From the NCBI GenBank assembly GCA_037953745.1, contig JBAKBP010003101.1, forward strand, positions 96,555-160,554: a DNA stretch of 64,000 bases, given 5' to 3'. Each line of letters opens with the position of its first letter. Within the stretch, counting starts at the first letter, position 1. The DNA comes from Lithodes maja (lineage: Eukaryota > Arthropoda > Malacostraca > Decapoda > Lithodidae). Shown one piece after another: positions 10,946 to 21,124 of the stretch. The notes beneath the pieces are model-generated. The model had not been told where the DNA came from. It worked only from the letters and a program-made list of their open reading frames with translations, and did not search any database. The translations under genes and the position numbers were made by a program.

Positions 10946-11700
10946 GGCAAGTACATTCAATTTTCTAACCGACAGAATCTCACTGACTCCCATATATTTT
11001 TTAATGATGTAAATATTCCCACTTCCCCTAGTATTGACATTCTCGGAGTAACATTAACTACTAACTTGAGCTGGACACATTATGTTAAAAGCATTTCTAA
11101 GAATGCCTCTAAAAAACTGGGACTCCTGTACAGAGTTCGAGAATTCTTCACTGACGAGCAGTTGGCCGTAATATATAAAAGTCATGTGCATTCTCAGATG
11201 GATTACTGTTCACATCTGTGGAGTGGAAGTGGAGTGGTTGCATTGAGGCAGTTGGACAAAATTCAAAATAAAGCTATTAGAGTAATCAATAACCCTGCAA
11301 TCACACAGGACCTTCCTACATTATCCATACGAAGAAACATTGCATCCCTTGCATTATTCTACAGATATTTTCACAGCAATTGTTCCGAGGAACTTGCTTC
11401 AATTGTGCCGCCTCTCCACATCTTTCCCCGCAGAACTAGGGCAGAGAGCGCCCATGAATTTACACTTTCTCCTCCACAATGCAGAACTTCTGCTTATCAA
11501 AATTCATTTATCCCTAGAACTACTACTCTTTGGAATTCACTTCCCTCGAGTTGCTTTCCACAAACTTACAATCTACAAAAGTTTAAATCCAGTTGTTACA
11601 AACATTTTATGAATGGAGGATGCCTTTAGGCACATGAACCCTTTTGTTTTATCTGTGTTTTTCCTTCCTCCGTTCATTGTCTCTTTAACAAAAAAAAAAT
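10946..11700 (+). pseudogene. CR1/Jockey-like LINE, RT C-terminal fragment
   Basis: An open frame from about 10947 to 11629 encodes the region after the RT palm: IDILGVTLTTNLSWTHYV, KLGLLYRVREFF, AVIYKSHVHSQMDYCSHLW, LDKIQNKAIRVIN, then IASLALFYRYFH and TTTLWNSLPSSCFP near the C-terminus. These are the thumb and connection blocks of non-LTR retrotransposon RTs. The catalytic xADD box lies upstream and is missing, so this is a 5'-truncated insertion. The 3' UTR ends in about ten A residues near 11691-11700. The insertion lies in G-rich MITE sequence. Confidence 0.85.
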
Positions 11701-11764
11701 CCCCCTCTTAACCAATACCGGTACTGTATTCCGCGGCCTAAATCTTAATTGAAACGCCTATATT

Positions 11765-12275
11765 CTTACAGTTTCTTACAGTAGATCCTCTGGATAAAGG
11801 CAAACTAGGCCTGTGTATCCAGCTCAGTACCAATACTTGCACTGCTGCGGTCGTTCACGGTGTTGGCGGCGGCGGTAGCAAACGCAACATTTTTACTATT
11901 CTGTATTTTTGTTTTATAATCAAACTTCAAATCTTGTCTTCCCCATGCTTTATCAAGATTACTTTCAAACTCCCTTATTGATTCGGAATCGACTACATAC
12001 TGGGGCAGTGCGTTCCACTTATTTACCACTCTATCACAAAATGAGTTCTTTTGCCTATTTCTTTCTTTGTAAATTTTCGTAGAGTGTCCTCTCGTTCTTG
12101 TTCCCTCCCGCATCAAGAAGATACCTTCACACACATCCTCATCGTACTTTCCTGACACTATCTTTAAAGTCTCTATCATATCCCCTCTCTTTCTCCTATA
12201 TGCCAGTGTCGGAAGCCCCAGTGTCCTCAACCTCTGCTCATAGCCCGCGTTCTTCAACGTTGGTACCAATTTGGG
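11765..12275 (-). pseudogene. CR1-like LINE, 5'-truncated 3' end
   Basis: A 154-codon minus frame (12269-11805) is nearly identical to the C-terminus of the LINE at 15606-18282: TLKNAGYEQRLRTLGLPTLA, RRKRGDMIET, then WNALPQYVVDSE, then the terminal Ser/Ala-rich tail. It carries one short in-frame deletion relative to that copy (missing LEKA between ERNR and KNSF). The tail past the stop codon holds tandem copies of CTGTAAGAAA, as in the longer copy. Homology stops at about 12272, the 5' truncation point. Confidence 0.85.
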
Positions 12276-12812
12276 AAATTAGTTAGATGTGCGAAGTAGC
12301 CTACTAACCTCGAGCACAATGTAAACAAACCATCGACGTTAAACCCGTGAACGCAACTTTTCCACCGAGTTATCTTTATATTTTGTCTATCATTATTGAT
12401 GTCAAAGTGTCCTCATTGTATTTGTTAGTGTTTCGTACAGCAGAAAATGGTGTAGCTTGGTGTTGGATGCGTGGAAACTGAACAAAATTCTGTATTATAT
12501 CCTTGGTGGTACCTGTCAAATGTGCGCCCCTATAGTAAAATCGCATCTTGTCATCATCATATATATATTGCCAGCAGGGGGCAAATAACAGAAAAAATAG
12601 ACGGGAACTTAACGGCGAGCGATCGACCTATGTAATTATGATGACCGTCGGACCGTACACCCGCATACCCTACAATCTACATCCTTCCCTTTATTTATAC
12701 CGTGTGACATCCAAGAGTTTTAGCATTGACTTTTATATACCGGTATATATATATATTTTTTTTTTCATTTGTTCATTGATAAGCTATACAGATTTGTTTT
12801 ACAGCAAGAAAA

Positions 12813-13278
12813 TACAGTAAACCCTCGCTAACTCGGAATAATTGGGGGGAGACCACTTCCGAGAAGCCCGATTTTCCGAGATGTCCGAAGTCCGACTTAC
12901 GTCCGACTTAAGAGAGGGAAAATTCCGAATTAGAAGAGGAAAGATCGCGTCACCAGAGAAAATTGAGATAACTTTTTTTTTTCTTTTGTTTTTTACATGT
13001 GAAATTTATCATATTAATGACAAATACTAACCTTATTATGTTTTCAGGGACAGTACAGTACATAGCAATTAATATTAACACAATAATTAAAAGGCACAGG
13101 CTTCAATTCATCCTAAAATCACTTAAAACCGAGTGAGAGAACATTGTAAACCGGACACAAATCCCGTCCAACTCGGAAATCTCCGAAATATACAGGGACA
13201 TTTCCGAGAGGCCGATGCCATTCCGAGAAGTGCGGGTTTCCGACTAAAAAGAGTCAGAGTTAGCGGGGGTTTACTGTA
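12813..13278. mobile_element. pogo/Tigger-like MITE, intact copy
   Basis: TA at 12813-12814 and 13277-13278 flank a 462-bp element. Its ends are CAGTAAACCCTCGCTAACTC and, in reverse complement, CAGTAAACCCCCGCTAACTC. TA duplication and CAGT-initial ends are typical of pogo/Tigger elements. Inside are further inverted segments (CCGAGATGTCCGAAGTCCG; CCGAGAGGCCGATGCCATTC). The other copies (31410-35506 and 37658-39455) are split by insertions. No coding capacity. Confidence 0.8.
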
Positions 13279-13284
13279 AGTATT

Positions 13285-13680
13285 TACCCATTATTTAACA
13301 ATCTATAAGCTAATCCCCTCCCCTCCCCTGGGCCCCTAGTGGGAAGGGCTATGAAGATCAGGGAAAATGGAGAGTTTAAGAGGATAAAAAGGGAAATATC
13401 TGGTAATTCTTTAGAACAACTCCTGTTTTTTTAGGTATTTTATTTTTATTTATTTTTATTTTAAAGGTTTATTATGGTTTATTAATTGTTATAAAGTGAG
13501 GAAAGCAGTTATTATTGCCATTTTCATTGTTAATTGCAATTCCGATACCCCAACAATTTACGGGATAGTTTGGGAATGCTGCGTTTTGGATGAGGGAAAA
13601 AATAGGGGAAGGATATAGTATCCGAGCATACAGTCGTCTTGTTTATGTAAGTCGTGTTTGATTTTTTTTTTTTTTTTTTT
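13285..13680 (+). repeat. Dispersed repeat, inverted partner at 18380-20210
   Basis: GGCCCCTAGTGGGAAGGGCT, GAAGATCAGGGAAAA, GGTTTATTATGGT and TTTTCATTGTTAATTGCAAT are found in reverse complement at 19934-20210 and 18400-18523. The partner is interrupted by the LINE at 18524-19915. The unit is probably another transposon derivative; its ends are not resolved. Confidence 0.65.
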
Positions 13681-13684
13681 TTGC

Positions 13685-15245
13685 CCTGATAGCCTAATTT
13701 GGAAAAGGCTCGCCGCCTTACCGGGTATTATAAATAATTTATTAGGGTCAATGAAAAGACCCACCTAAACCTATAATTTTGTTCCATGGGAGTCAAAATA
13801 AATGTGACTGTGATCACAAGCGTAGCCTACTAGTACCGGTAACATAAACAAAGCGGGTGATACGCCTGAACATTACATCCTTACCCTTTGCTCACCTCAT
13901 CCTCCCATGACTTTTTGAAATTCTTATCTACAGTATGTTGCCAATACTGGGCCAAAACCTTATTTTCACAACTGAACCTATTGCTGGCTAATACAGTTAC
14001 AGTACTCACATCCGATGGTTCTCTGACGTCACACAAAGGTTTGGCATATTATTGGTCTAATTTGACTTCCTTTTTTTATTCAATTATTCCACGGCCAGCT
14101 GTTACTTGCTTCCTGCTGGCAATATAGGCCTAGGCCTATATTATGATGACAATAAGCCATGGGGGCTTAGATCAACCCATTATTGTATCCCACGGCCAGC
14201 TGTTGGGCAAATAGTAGCTGGCCGTGGGATACAATAATGGGTTGAGCCCCCCTCACCCCCTATTATTTTTTGTCATCATTGTATATATTGCCAGCAGGAA
14301 GCAAATTACAACTAGTCATGGAATAATTTCATAAAAAAAGGCATTCAAATTAGACGCGAAAGTAAACATATCGGATGGTACGTGCACTAACACAACCCTT
14401 ACCGAAAAAGTGGGTATTACTGACTTTTAGATGCAATCATGATTATTGCAAAGCTATTTTTATTGTTTTTACTTTAGATACAGTGGTTTTATATATAGAG
14501 AACCATCGGATGTGACTACTGTACCTGTATTAGCCAGTAATAGGTTCAGTTGTGAAAATAAGGTTTTGGCCCAGTATAGCCAACATAGATAAGAATTTCA
14601 AAAAGTCATGGGAGGATGAGGTGAGCAAAGGGTAAGGATGTAATATTCAGGCGTATCACCCGCTTTGTTTATGTTACCGGTACTAGTACGCTCGTGATCA
14701 CGTTCGCGTTTATTTTGACTGCCGTGGAATACAATTATCGGTTGAGGGGCGCCTTTTCTCCTATTCCCCCCATGACTTATTGTCATCATCATAAACATTG
14801 CCAGCAGGGGGCAAAGGTAATTACTGTATAGGGAAAAGGCTCGCATTCTTATTTTTCATGTGTTTTCCTACAGATTTTGAGCAATCAGTATTTTCATTGT
14901 TTTTTGTTGTAATTCCAACGTGGGATACAAGATTGTTTGAGGGTCATCTGCTCATGACTTATTGAAATCATCATCTGTGTTGCCAGCAGGGGATAAATAT
15001 AAATTATACTCCATAATATAGAGGTTTGTAAACAGCGAGGACGTCCGAGGGAGCTCTGAAAGTTATGGGACTTCTCGTTTTTTCCAATAATATCGGGTTA
15101 TATATATGTGATCAAAATCATTCTCCCACAGTTAAATATACATGACATGAGTACAGTAAAAGAATTTCATAAACCTGCATTGACCCTAATAAATTATTTA
15201 TAATACCGGTACCCGGTAAAGCGGTGAGCCTTTTCCAAATAATTA
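13685..15245. repeat. Nested inverted-repeat cluster
   Basis: Inner arms of about 200 bp (13797-14035 and 14495-14705) share GTACCGGTAACATAAACAAA, CTCATCCTCCCATGACTTTT, AAAACCTTATTTTCACAACT and CACATCCGATGGTTCTC. A centre near 14199 is an inverted copy of CACGGCCAGCTGTTGGGCAA. Outer arms (about 13690-13765 and 15170-15245) share AATAAATTATTTATAATACC and the AGGCTC.CCGC..TACCGGGT segment. At least two palindromic elements are nested, with copies of the CCAGCAGGGGGC module inside. No genes recognised. Confidence 0.7.
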
Positions 15246-15605
15246 TTGGGCAAATAAAAAAATAAAATAAACAGAATTCAAACTAGACGCACGTATGCAC
15301 AAGCGTACGGCTTACAGTGCACGCCCGGTATTCGCGCCTAGGTCGTACCGGCCCCCTTCCGCAATTACGTGGGTACTATTTAACATAGATTTCATTGGGA
15401 AATCGACTTAGGTTGTACCAGGCTCACCCTTCTTGGACCCCCATTTCCCCCCAAATACATCCAATAAATACATATTATCTAAGGAGAATTCTTATAAATG
15501 CATATTATGAGGAGATTACTTACCACACAGATTTTATTTTAAATCAGTCATATACAGTATAGCCTAACCTAACTGATCAGCATAATTTCGCTGCTTTGTC
15601 CGACA

Positions 15606-17250
15606 CAGTTTCTTGCAGTTTCTTACAGTAGATCCTCTGGAAAAAGGCAAACTATGCCTGTGTATCCAGCTCAGTACCAGTACTTGCACTGCTGCGGTCG
15701 TTCACGGTGTTGGCGGCGGCGGTAGCAGACGCAACATTTTTACTATTCTGTATTTTTGTTTTATAATCAAACTTCAAATCTTGTCTTCCCCATGCTTTAT
15801 CAAGATTACTTTCAAACTCCCTTATTGATTCGGAATCGACTACATACTGGGGCAGTGCGTTCCACTCTTTTACCACTCTATCACAAAATGAGTTCTTTGC
15901 CTTCTCAAGCCTATTTCTTTCTTTGTAAATTTTCTTAGAGTGTCCTCTCGTTCTTGTTCCCTCCCGCATCAAGAAGATACCTTCACACACATCCTCATCG
16001 TACTTTCCTGACACTATCTTAAAAGTCTCTATCATATCCCCTCTCTTTCTCCTATATGCCAGTGTCGGAAGCCCCAGTGTCCTCAACCTCTGCTCATAGC
16101 CCGCGTTCTTCAACGTTGGTACCAGCTTGCTAGCTCTCCTCTGCACTTTCTCCACTGCTTCTATATCCTTTACCATATATGGAGCCCACACCTGGTTTGC
16201 ATATTCCAGGTGCGGCCTAACCAGCGCTGTATATAGATTCCTGAAGATTTCTTCGTCAAGTGACACAAATGCCCTCCTTATCAGCCCTACAATTCTATTG
16301 GCATTGTTTATCTTTTCCGCTAAATGTTCTGAGAAATTTAACTTATTGTCTATCACTACTCCTATATCCTTTTCTGCACTCACTTCCTCCATCGCTTCAT
16401 ACATACTGTATCCTACCTTGTCTATCTTGCTGGTCCCAATCCGCATGCACTTGCATTTTTTTGGATGAAAGGGCATTAACCAATGCTCAGACCATCCCTT
16501 CATGCCCTCCACATCTCCTTGAAGCAAACCCATATCTTCCTTACTCCTCACTCTTCTATACAGTTTAGTGTCATCCGCACACAGGTATACCTCACTTCCA
16601 TTAGTTATAACTTCAGGCAAGTCGTTGATAAATATAACGAACAGCAGTGGTCCCAACACAGATCCCTGAGGTACCCCACTTGTAATTTCCCTCCACCCCG
16701 AGCCTATTCCATTCACCAGTACCCTCTGTCTCCGATCTTTCAGGAAGGCTTCTATCCATTTCACACATTTCTCCCCTATATTATAGCTTCTAACTTTCTC
16801 TATTAACCTTTTATGTGGGACATTATCGAAGGCCTTCATAAAATCGCAATATACCACGTCTATTACATCACCATCTTCTAGAATTTGCATCCAATCATCT
16901 ACCACCTTAATTAGCTGTAGTACCGTCGACCTCCCCGGCAAGAATCCGAACTGTCTCCCACTGAAAAGTTGGTTTGACTTCATATGATCCATTATTCCTT
17001 CTCTAATTACCGTTTCCATTAGTTTACACACAACACTTGTCAAACTGACTGGTCTATAATTCCCTGGGTCATTTCTCTTTCCCTTCTTAAATATAGCTGT
17101 TATGTTCGCCTCTCTCCAGTCCATCGGGATTTGTCCTGTATTAAACGATACCTCAAATAACATTTTCAATGGCTCTACTAACATCTCCCCTCCTTCCTTT
17201 ATGATTCTTGGGTGTATCCCATCCGGTCCCGGTGACTTACTTCTATTCAT
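15606..17250 (-). pseudogene. CR1-like LINE reverse transcriptase
   Basis: A 532-codon minus frame (17250-15652) covers RT from SKSPGPDGIHPRI (residues 4-16) through AIFKKGKRNDPGNYRPVSL, FGFLPGRSTVLQL, VVYCDFMKAFDNVPH, SGVPQGSVLGPLLF and the catalytic box CADD near residue 225, then the thumb (EKDIGVVIDNKLNF) and C-terminal domain ending in a Ser/Ala-rich tail. Family members normally have YADD or FADD; here the first residue is Cys, a single-base change from Tyr. The 3' tail (15606-15630) repeats the motif CTGTAAGAAA. It is separated from the endonuclease part by a frameshift. A truncated near-identical copy lies at 11765-12275. Confidence 0.9.
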
Positions 17251-17267
17251 TTTTTCTATAACCCTTC

Positions 17268-18282
17268 TTATTCTAGCATGGAAAACTCTATTAGTTCTAG
17301 TGCCGGTGCCTGTTTGATGGGAATAGTAGGCACTGCATCCTCCGACTCCACTGTTAGTACCCCCCCAAAGTATTTCCCCAGCACTTCTGCTTTCTCCTTA
17401 TCAGTCTCCGCTCTACTCCCATCATTCAACCCCCCCATCAGCTCTGGGATCCCCACTCTTCTTGTTAACTTTTCCTGAATGTACTTCCAGAATATTTTTG
17501 GATTATCCTTCACATTTCTAGCTATCTCTCTCTCCCTCTCCTTCACCCCCCTCCTTGTTTCCCACCTTATTTTATTGTTTATTTGTCTGCGTTCCAGATC
17601 CACTTCCTTAGCCTCTATACTAGACCCCCTGTTCTTTTTTAACAATTTTAATCTTTCCCACAATCGTTTCTTTCTTCTAATCAATATCCAAAGCTTTCTT
17701 TTCATTGGCAATTCTGGGTTAGTTCTTTTCCTCAATTTTGTTTTATCCTTATATTCCCTTACTGGTACACTTTTGGATACAGCATTCTCCAGTTTGACTC
17801 TAATTTTCCTCCACATTCCTTCAGCGTCTTCACCGTTCAAATATTCCCCCCAGTCAATGTCCAAACACCGTCTCAGCAGCTCATAATCTGCTCTATCATA
17901 CATGTATATTTTTCTATTGCTTCTATTATCCCTCTCCGATTTAATGTTACAACTAAAGCTTATACAGGCATGGTCACTACGACCTATAGGGCTATCCACA
18001 TTAACATGTTCCACTATATCCTCTTCATTGCTAAAAATCAAATCAAGTACACTCCCCTGCGTCCCATCTCTATATCTTGTCATCTCTACAATATGTTGCG
18101 TTAAAAAACAATCTCTCACTTTCTCACACGGCGCGCCGTCGGTAGGCTTGACCGGCCTTTGCTGTTTTGATAGTCCTGGGCATTTAATTCCTTTATCATT
18201 ACCACCAGGCCCAATGTCCTTATCACTGAATGCACTGAAGGCCCTAATAAACTCAGGAGACACAAGGTTCAGGCTAAAAAAC
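17268..18282 (-). pseudogene. CR1-like LINE endonuclease C-terminus and linker
   Basis: A 331-codon minus frame (18263-17268) upstream of the RT frame. VLDLIFSNEEDIVEH and the following GRSDHACISF are the last two conserved blocks of APE-type LINE endonucleases (near residues 70-100). The rest is a basic linker with KIFWKYIQEKLTRR leading towards RT. The earlier endonuclease blocks, including GDFN and TESWL, are missing, so the copy is 5'-truncated at about 18282. The frame ends just before the RT frame, whose reading continues one frame over (VFHARIRRVIEKM), pointing to a small indel near 17285. Confidence 0.85.
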
Positions 18283-18751
18283 CTTGTAAAGACTCATCAT
18301 TATATAGCCTATATTGCCAGCAGGAGGCAAGTAACAGATAAATATAGTAGTCAAAATAGACTGAAATGTAACCGCAAGCACACAACTTCCATAAACAAGA
18401 CGAATGTATGCCCGGATACTATATCTTTCCCCTATTTTTTAACCCATCCAAAACCCTGCATTCCCAAATTATCCCCTAAATTGTTGGGGTATCGGAATTG
18501 CAATTAACAATGAAAATGGTAGTTGCCCGGCACGACCGAAGCCGCTCCTAGGACTCGTGCCCCCAGGGAGGGGGCAGGGGTTTGTTGTGGCAGTTTGGTT
18601 CCCGGAAACTGCTCCTCACGGTCGGCAGCCGGCTGTCCTCCAATGGTCGGTGATCTTGTCCCCGGCCGGGAGGGTAGGCAGCCATCCATGGTCGGCAGCT
18701 CCGGGAGGTGGTCCCACGGTGTAAACGTCGCCACTCTAGGACCCCAATACA

Positions 18752-19132
18752 CACCAAATAATCATAGCCTCCTATGCAGATGACATAACACCCACATGCA
18801 CACACCAAGACCTCAACACAGCAAAACGTCTCCTTCAGCCCTATCTCAAAACATTACATGACTGGTGCATTACAAACAGACTCAATTTAGCCCCAGCCAA
18901 ATCCACCACAACCCTCCTCACAAGCTGGGCAACAGAACACAAATACACCCCAAACCTCACCATAAACAACACACCCTCAACACACATACACTCACCCAAA
19001 ATCCAAGGAGTAACATATGATACTCTAATGCCATTCAAACGGCACACCACAAACATGAAAAAGAAACTGACACTGACACCCAGACTTAACACCCTCAGGT
19101 CACTTGCCCACACACAATTTAGACACAACTAA
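18752..19132 (+). pseudogene. LINE reverse transcriptase fragment with YADD box
   Basis: The open frame lacks its own start codon because it begins mid-domain. YADD is at 18773-18784 (SYADDITPTCTH), followed by LLQPYLKTLHDWCITNRLNL, AKSTTTLLTSW and IQGVTYDTLMPFKRHT, and stops at 19130. This is the palm-to-thumb part of a Jockey/CR1-type RT. The matching, more damaged copy is at 30628-31270 on the minus strand. Confidence 0.85.
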
Positions 19133-19171
19133 GAAACCACCACCACAGTTTACAAACAATAAAAAAGATCA

Positions 19172-19904
19172 GTGATGGAAAACGTAAGCCCGGCCTGGGC
19201 TTCTAACCTAGCTAAAACACATCATAAGACCTTACAGACTATTCAAAATAAAGCCCTAAAAATCATCACAGGCTGCACAGCTACTACACCTACAGATCAC
19301 CTACGGTACCGTACATCAAGAAACCAAAGTCCTCAAAGTCAAAGACCATCTGGACATGAGAGGCACTCAATACCTGGCAGCAGCCTCCACGAACCAACAC
19401 TACCCACTACACTGCATCGCAACACACCCACAGACACCAAGAAATATCAAAACAACACCCATCACACGGTATCATACACAAATACTGTCTTCTCTCCCTC
19501 TTTGCTCACCCCAAACCAGCTTCCAGAGGCACATCCATACTCATATCTCTCGCCGTTCCATCCAATCACTCATAGACAACACGCAGCTGCAGGCACGACC
19601 TCCCGAAATCCATCCTTCTGAATGCTCTCTTCCTCGCGAGGACAGAGTCCACCTGGCCAGGCTGAGATGCGGACACCATCCAGCTCTTCTGAGCTATCAG
19701 AAAAGACTGGATGACTCCGTTGACGACACCTGCCCGGGATGTAGCACAGCACCCCATACCATTAAACACATCATAGAAGACTGCATTTCACACAATCACT
19801 TACGCCGACAATACAATCTACACTCCTTGAGAGTTCTGTGGGAAAGCCCGACCGTGACCATGGCCTTCCTTAGGGACTCTGGGCTGTTCGGCCAGGCAGC
19901 TTAG
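19172..19904 (+). pseudogene. LINE RT C-terminal domain with Cys/His motif
   Basis: Two overlapping plus frames continue the LINE: SPAWASNLAKTHHKTLQTIQ and NKALKIITGC in the first (19172), then a frameshift into the second (to 19904). The second carries RVHLARLRCGHHPALLSYQ, DDTCPGCSTAPHTIKHIIED and MAFLRDSGLFGQAA. The CPGC...H...C arrangement is the nucleic-acid-binding-like knuckle found at the C-terminus of several LINE clades. The frameshift, near 19310-19400, makes this copy non-functional. Confidence 0.8.
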
Positions 19905-20307
19905 GGAACAAAAACAACAATGAAAATGGCAGTAATAACTGCTTTCCTCACTTTCTAAAATTAATACACCATAATAAACCCTTAAAATGAAAAAAATTGA
20001 AAATAAAATACCTAGAAAAACAGGAGTTGTTGTTCTAAAGAATTACCGGTACCATATTTGTTCCCTTTTTATCTTCTTTAACTCTCCATTTTTCCTGATC
20101 TTCATTGGCCCTTCCCACTAGGGGCCCAGGGGAGGGGGAGGGGGGGGGGGGGGTGATTAGCCTATAGATTGTTGAATAATGGATAAATACATAATTCCTT
20201 GCTGTGAAACAACAATATAGGCTATCAATCAAAAAAATAAAGAAAATATATAATACCGTATAAAAGTAAATGCTTAAACTCTTGGCTGTCACACGGTAAA
20301 TATTTAG

Positions 20308-20601
20308 GGAAGGATGTAGTATGCGGTGTACGGTCAAACGGTCGTCATGTTTACATAGGTCGATCGCTTGCGGTTAAGTTCCCGTCTATTTTTTTCTGTT
20401 ATTTGCCCCCTACTGGCAATATACTGTATATGATGATGACAATAAGTCATGGGGGGTGATGGGGGCAAAGCCCCCCCCCCCTCAACCTATTAGGCCTATT
20501 GTATCCCACGGCAGTCAAAATAGACGGGAACATGATCGTGAGCGTCCGCATATTGTAAATAAGGCGGGCGGTACACCCAGTACTGTAACTACATTCTTGC
20601 C
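20308..20601 (-). mobile_element. ~300-bp GTACCGCC MITE, full copy
   Basis: Ends GGGAAGGATGTAGTATGCGG with TGTACGGTC on the left and the reverse complement of GGCAAGAATGTAGTTACAG plus GTACCGCCCGCC on the right. The centre has TTGCCCCCTACTGGCAATA, GATGATGACAATAAGTCATG and GGGCAAAGCCCC. It is the reverse orientation of 9395-9691. Confidence 0.75.
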
Positions 20602-20834
20602 AAAATTGACCATATTGTTAATATGCCTTTGCAAAATCCGTGTATCGGTAGGCCTCTATGACATTCATGTGTTACTTTTCTTCTAGGGAATTTTGTCATA
20701 ATGTTCAAGCAGTTGTGAGAGTCATGACAATCTTTACACTCTGAAACCATGCTGACCAGTATTGTGTAGCTCGTTTGCTTCCATAAATTATGAGATTTCT
20801 CCTCGCAGGACTTGCTCAAACATTTTAACCGCCG

Positions 20835-20940
20835 GCTATATCAGAACATTTTGTCAACCTGAGCAAGGATTGAACCTTAGTCAGCTGAGTGGTAGGATGG
20901 GTCGTTATCAACTGAGCTAGGCAGACGACTAGCTAAATAG
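20835..20940 (-). mobile_element. tRNA-like SINE head or tRNA pseudogene
   Basis: The minus strand reads CTGCCTAGCTCAGTTGATAA with a good A-box, and about 35 nt later AAGGTTCAATCCTTG, a B-box with a self-pairing T-arm. D-arm and T-arm are well formed, but the acceptor strands do not pair convincingly and no CCA-adjacent end is clear. A SINE head is more likely than a functional tRNA gene. Confidence 0.6.
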
Positions 20941-21124
20941 AAATGGTATTACGAGAAAATGTTTTAATTTTCATTTTCAAAATATACTTTACAGTATATA
21001 GCCTACTTTCTTGTATCTATATAGACTAAAGAAACACCCTACATTTTCTTAAGTAGACTTGGATATCAGAAGATTTTTTAGTGCTAAATGCACCAGTACC
21101 TGTATATAATAGATCCATTAAATA

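Larger units (their letters stand above)
10440..12547. mobile_element. 2.1-kb DNA transposon derivative, sister of 4934-7270
   Basis: Flanked by TTGTCATT (10432-10439) and TTGTCATC (12548-12555), a 7/8 match inside the host MITE. The arms match those of the 4942-7262 element: GGGGCGCRCATTTGACAGG with TACCACC on the left and GGTGGTACCTGTCAAATG with TGCGCCCC on the right, then the CCACGCATCCA block. Interior at 10690-10845 also matches 6640-6790. Two LINE tails (10946-11700 and 11765-12275) and a tRNA-like unit have inserted into it. No transposase recognised. Confidence 0.7.
10262..12690 (+). mobile_element. GTACCGCC MITE split by a 2.1-kb insertion
   Basis: The left half (10262-10439) runs from the terminal GTACCGCCCGCC segment to the central CATGACTTGTTGTCATT. 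The right half resumes at 12548 with TTGTCATCATCATATATATA and GCCAGCAGGGGGCAAATAAC, and ends near CCGTACACCCGCATACC. The two halves together make one MITE. The interruption is the element at 10440-12547. Confidence 0.7.
18506..19933 (+). mobile_element. Internally deleted LINE with 18-bp target duplication
   Basis: AACAATGAAAATGGYAGT flanks the element at 18506-18523 and 19916-19933. It starts with about 220 bp of GC-rich sequence (18524-18745) and jumps directly into the middle of an RT domain. It ends GGGCTGTTCGGCCAGGCAGC, TTAGGGAACA and an A/C-rich tail. The same 3' end recurs at 43890-43935 (plus strand) and, reversed, at about 30628-30680 and 39850-39908. It is inserted in the repeat shared with 13285-13680. 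Confidence 0.85.

Noticed and set aside
18523..18808. GC-rich frames of about 80 codons on both strands
   Set aside because: They overlap on opposite strands in the GC-rich start of an inserted LINE and have no recognisable motif.
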